Part shown: positions 61,940 to 64,000 of the stretch, piece by piece
Layout of the letters: the number at the start of each line of letters is the position of its first letter
Numbering within the stretch: position 1 is the stretch's first letter
Translations under genes and position numbers: made by a program
Source: JAXDMU01 sp963762435
Lineage (GTDB): Bacteria; Pseudomonadota; Alphaproteobacteria; ATCC43930; CGMCC-115725
NCBI GenBank assembly: GCA_963762435.1
Contig: CAVXLN010000025.1
Span: 40,033-104,032, forward strand
Direction of reading: 5' to 3'
Length of the DNA stretch: 64,000 nucleotides
Notes under the pieces: generated by a model
Told to the model about the DNA's origin: nothing
Seen by the model: only the letters and a program-made list of their open reading frames with translations
The model's database searches: none

Positions 61940-62249
61940 GTGCCGTCGTCCCGAGAACCCCTGCCAGGAGCAAAAGGACTGTACCTGCCAGGTGCAGGCG
62001 GGTCTTGGCGAGCAGGTTCTTTCGCAGGTCGTGCCATGGCTCGAACAGGAAGGGCGACGCAACCCCCGCGAGGTGGCTGGCCTCTTCGGCCTGCCCGGAG
62101 ACCCGAAGCTCACCGAGCTGTGCAACGAGGTCATCGCCTGGGGCTGCGCCTTCCCCGAGAAGCTCGGCTGACCCAGGCGCCGGCCTCGCGATGGGCCACG
62201 CACGCGGATCGCCTCCGAGCCGTCGAGCGGCGCGCCGACCGCAGGGTGA
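61940..62249 (+). other. 310 bp with a possible gene 3' end
   Basis: Between the TOPRIM-like gene and the M16 gene a plausible plus-strand frame runs to the stop at 62169-62171 with VQAGLGEQVLSQVVPWLEQE, GRRNPREVAGLFGLPGDPKL and TELCNEVIAWGCAFPEKLG, about 59 residues from GTG 61992. It has ordinary amino-acid composition and could be a small third gene of the AAA operon or the end of a frameshifted one. Nothing is seen in 62172-62249. Confidence 0.35.
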
Positions 62250-64000
62250 TTACGGCCAACCCTGGGCGAGCGCGGCACGGAGGGTGGGCTCGTCCCCGAC
62301 GAGGGAGAGGACCGGGATTCCTTGGCGCAGAAGGCGAAGTCGGCTTGCAGGGCCTCGGGCGTGACCGCGAGGAGACCCTCGGGGTAGGCGTCGATGGTGC
62401 CCAGGTCGCGCTCCTGGTTTCGCGTGGCGAGGATGGCGTTCACGACCGAGGCGTTGGTCATGTAGCGCACCCCGTAGGCGCGCGCCGCGCGCCAGCGCGC
62501 CGCCTCGACCTCGCCGTCCTTGAAGTGGCCTTGCCCGAGGAGGATGAACGCGCGGCGCACGGCCGCGAGCGCTGCGGCGAGGTGCTCGTTGTCGACGTCG
62601 CCGGTGAGCACGAGGTGGGCCTGGTCGCCGCGGAGGTGCGTGACGCTCGCGTGGATGCCGTAGGTGGCGCCGGAAGCTTCCGGCGCAGGACGTGAGTGAG
62701 GCGATCCGGAGGATGCCGGCCAGCATGTCGTGCCGCGCCTGCGGGGCGCCCTTGGACGGGAGGAGAAGGCAGCCAGAGCACGATGTTGCCCTGCGTCGCG
62801 CCGGCGGCTGCCGTCACGACCGGGCTCGTCCGCCCCGCGCGCGCGGGCGCCGCCGGCGGCGGAGCGGGCGAGCCCGACTGACCAGCGCCCGAAGGTCTGC
62901 CGGACCATCCCCTCCACCTCGGCGGGGTCAATCTCGCCGACGACGGCGAGGACCGCGTTGGGGGCGACGACGTTCTGCTCCACCCAACCGTTGGCGTCCC
63001 CGGCGCCCAGCCCTGCGAGCACGGCCGCGGAGACGGTGCGCCCGTAAGGGTGCTCCTCGCCGTACAGCGCCGCCCACAACGCCCGATCGGCCTTCGCTTC
63101 CGGCGCGAGCTCGGCCCGGGCGAGGAAGGGAATGGTGTCGCGATCGAAGCGCTGCACGGCCATGGGATCGACGCGCATCGCCGGGGCCCTCTCGGCGAGA
63201 TCGTTCAGCATGTTGGCGACGTTGCCGGCCGCTCCCTGGAAGACGTAGGTGAGCGCGTCGCGGCCGTGGTGCAGCCAGAGTTGGCCACCGTAGTCCGAGG
63301 GCGTGAGCCGGCCGGGGGATCTTGGGATACTCGAGGAGGCTCCCGGCTTCGTCGGCGCCCGGGGGCGTCGCCGCGGCGGAATCCGCCGTGGAGCGGAGAG
63401 GCCCACGGCCGCGACCGGCGGCCCGGCCCGCCGGCCGAGGATCACCTCCATGCCGTTGTCGAGCACGACGCGGCGGTAGCCGTTGACGCCCGGGGGGTGG
63501 ACATAGCGGCGGATGGCGTCGGCGCCGAAGGTGGGCGGCGCCTCGTCGAGCGGGACCGGGAAGGCGGCCTCCACCGCGGCGTCCGGCGCCTTGGCCGCGG
63601 AGACCGGCGTCACCAGGAGGGCGCGCGCCCGGTCGCGCGTCACGTACCCGCGCGCGGCCCCGACCACCTGATCGACCTCGGCCGTAGTAGTCCCGTGGAG
63701 CCGGCGCGAGTACGCCGCGGCGTCGCCGGTGAAGTGGGTGAGCTCGGCGCGCTGCGCGCCGCGCGTGAGGAGGTTCTCGGCGTCGAGGACGAGCCCCGCG
63801 ACGATGGTGCTCTTCACAGAGGCGAGGCTGTCGGCGCCCAGCGCCGAGGTGCCCACGAGGCGGTCGAGGACCCGCTCCAGGAATAGCTCGGGGTGCGCCG
63901 CCGTCACGAGCGCGACGCGGACCACACGAGCATCGCTCCCTGCTTGCCTCCGATGAGGTTGACCCGGACGCCAACGATGTCGTCGTCGTGCGCGGAGGCG
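62250..64000 (-). pseudogene. M16 family (insulinase-like) peptidase, 5' end outside window, frameshifted
   Basis: Joined frames cover the end of the first M16 half (HDDDIVGVRVNLIGGKQGAM, VALVTAAHPELFLERVLDRL, TIVAGLVLDAENLLTRGAQR) and the second half (RYVHPPGVNGYRRVVLDNGM, EVILGRRAGPPVAAVG, NVANMLNDLAERAPAMRVDP, LWAALYGEEHPYGRTVSAAV, NAVLAVVGEIDPAEVEGMVR), ending VLSLVGDEPTLRAALAQGWP. The second half lacks the HxxEH zinc motif, as expected for the non-catalytic half of M16 proteins. Frame changes near 63930, 63370, 62880, 62760, 62690 and 62330. The zinc site would lie right of the window. Confidence 0.75.

Noticed and set aside
61490..63925. An 811-residue minus-strand open frame covering the end of the AAA operon and the M16 gene
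   Set aside because: Its last third is the antisense of the TOPRIM-like gene; real M16 similarity ends at the stop at 62250 after a frame change.
1..64000. tRNA or rRNA genes
   Set aside because: No T-loop or anticodon-arm pattern or rRNA stretch was found on reading; a covariance search would be needed to exclude a degenerate one.

Overview
The window is two different genomic backgrounds joined at about 47,940-47,960. Bases 1 to about 47,940 look like one chromosome segment of an aerobic, GC-rich alphaproteobacterium, probably a Rhodospirillales-type soil or water heterotroph. The signs are dense codirectional genes with many ATGA/GTGA overlaps, CreA, a DUF3309 peptide, a DUF2339/DUF3999 pair, sorbosone-dehydrogenase and cytochrome c genes, and GGGACAAGCCC-type interspersed palindromes. 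From there to 64,000 the sequence is still GC-richer and its genes are of myxobacterial (Myxococcota, Polyangia-like) character: a glycine-rich PGRS-like surface protein, a lamin-tail surface protein with Ser/Ala/Gly linkers, DUF1549/DUF1592 and DUF1501 cytochrome-associated proteins, a Uma2-type nuclease, an AAA ATPase with a partner, and an M16 peptidase. The join lies in frame inside a PotD/PotF-type binding-protein gene and removes its last third. I read it as an assembly chimera.

Left part, in order: the 3' end of a sigma factor; a VOC-ArsR-SRPBCC operon; creA, a DSD1-family PLP enzyme and an FAD oxidoreductase; a membrane protein; a diheme cytochrome c beside a PQQ-type sugar dehydrogenase; two Gfo/Idh/MocA oxidoreductases; secreted oligoendopeptidase F; a phytanoyl-CoA dioxygenase-like protein; an NHL-propeller secreted protein; and an RND efflux operon (adaptor, permease, outer-membrane factor) divergent from a TetR regulator with a 40-bp palindromic operator between them. 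Then come a lone HTH protein, an atypical SDR, a retropepsin-like protease, a CPBP protease, a formamidase-like hydrolase, DUF3309, a CobC-like aminotransferase, DUF3999-DUF2339, an HD alarmone-hydrolase-like protein, a secreted phosphoesterase, a small secreted protein whose ribosome site is inside a 12-bp inverted repeat, a CPT-like kinase with an alpha-hydroxyacid oxidase, an omega-transaminase with alanine dehydrogenase, an epimerase-GGT-GNAT-lipoprotein chain, a ClpP paralogue, a small P-loop kinase, an amidase, an internally duplicated unknown protein, an AT-rich small membrane-protein gene, a secreted alpha/beta hydrolase and the truncated binding protein.

Right part: the glycine-rich protein, a PF10118-type metal-dependent hydrolase, about 1.75 kb of palindromic and tandem repeats holding one small gene, the lamin-tail protein, a four-gene heme/DUF1501 cluster, the Uma2-like gene, an AAA ATPase overlapping a gene with TOPRIM-like acidic motifs (a candidate two-gene nuclease or defence module), and the 3' part of an M16 peptidase. 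Nearly every gene here, and also the RND permease at 15.9-19.1 kb, is interrupted by single-base indels although protein similarity continues across the breaks. This fits uncorrected long-read errors better than gene decay.

No tRNA, rRNA, CRISPR array or complete insertion sequence was seen.
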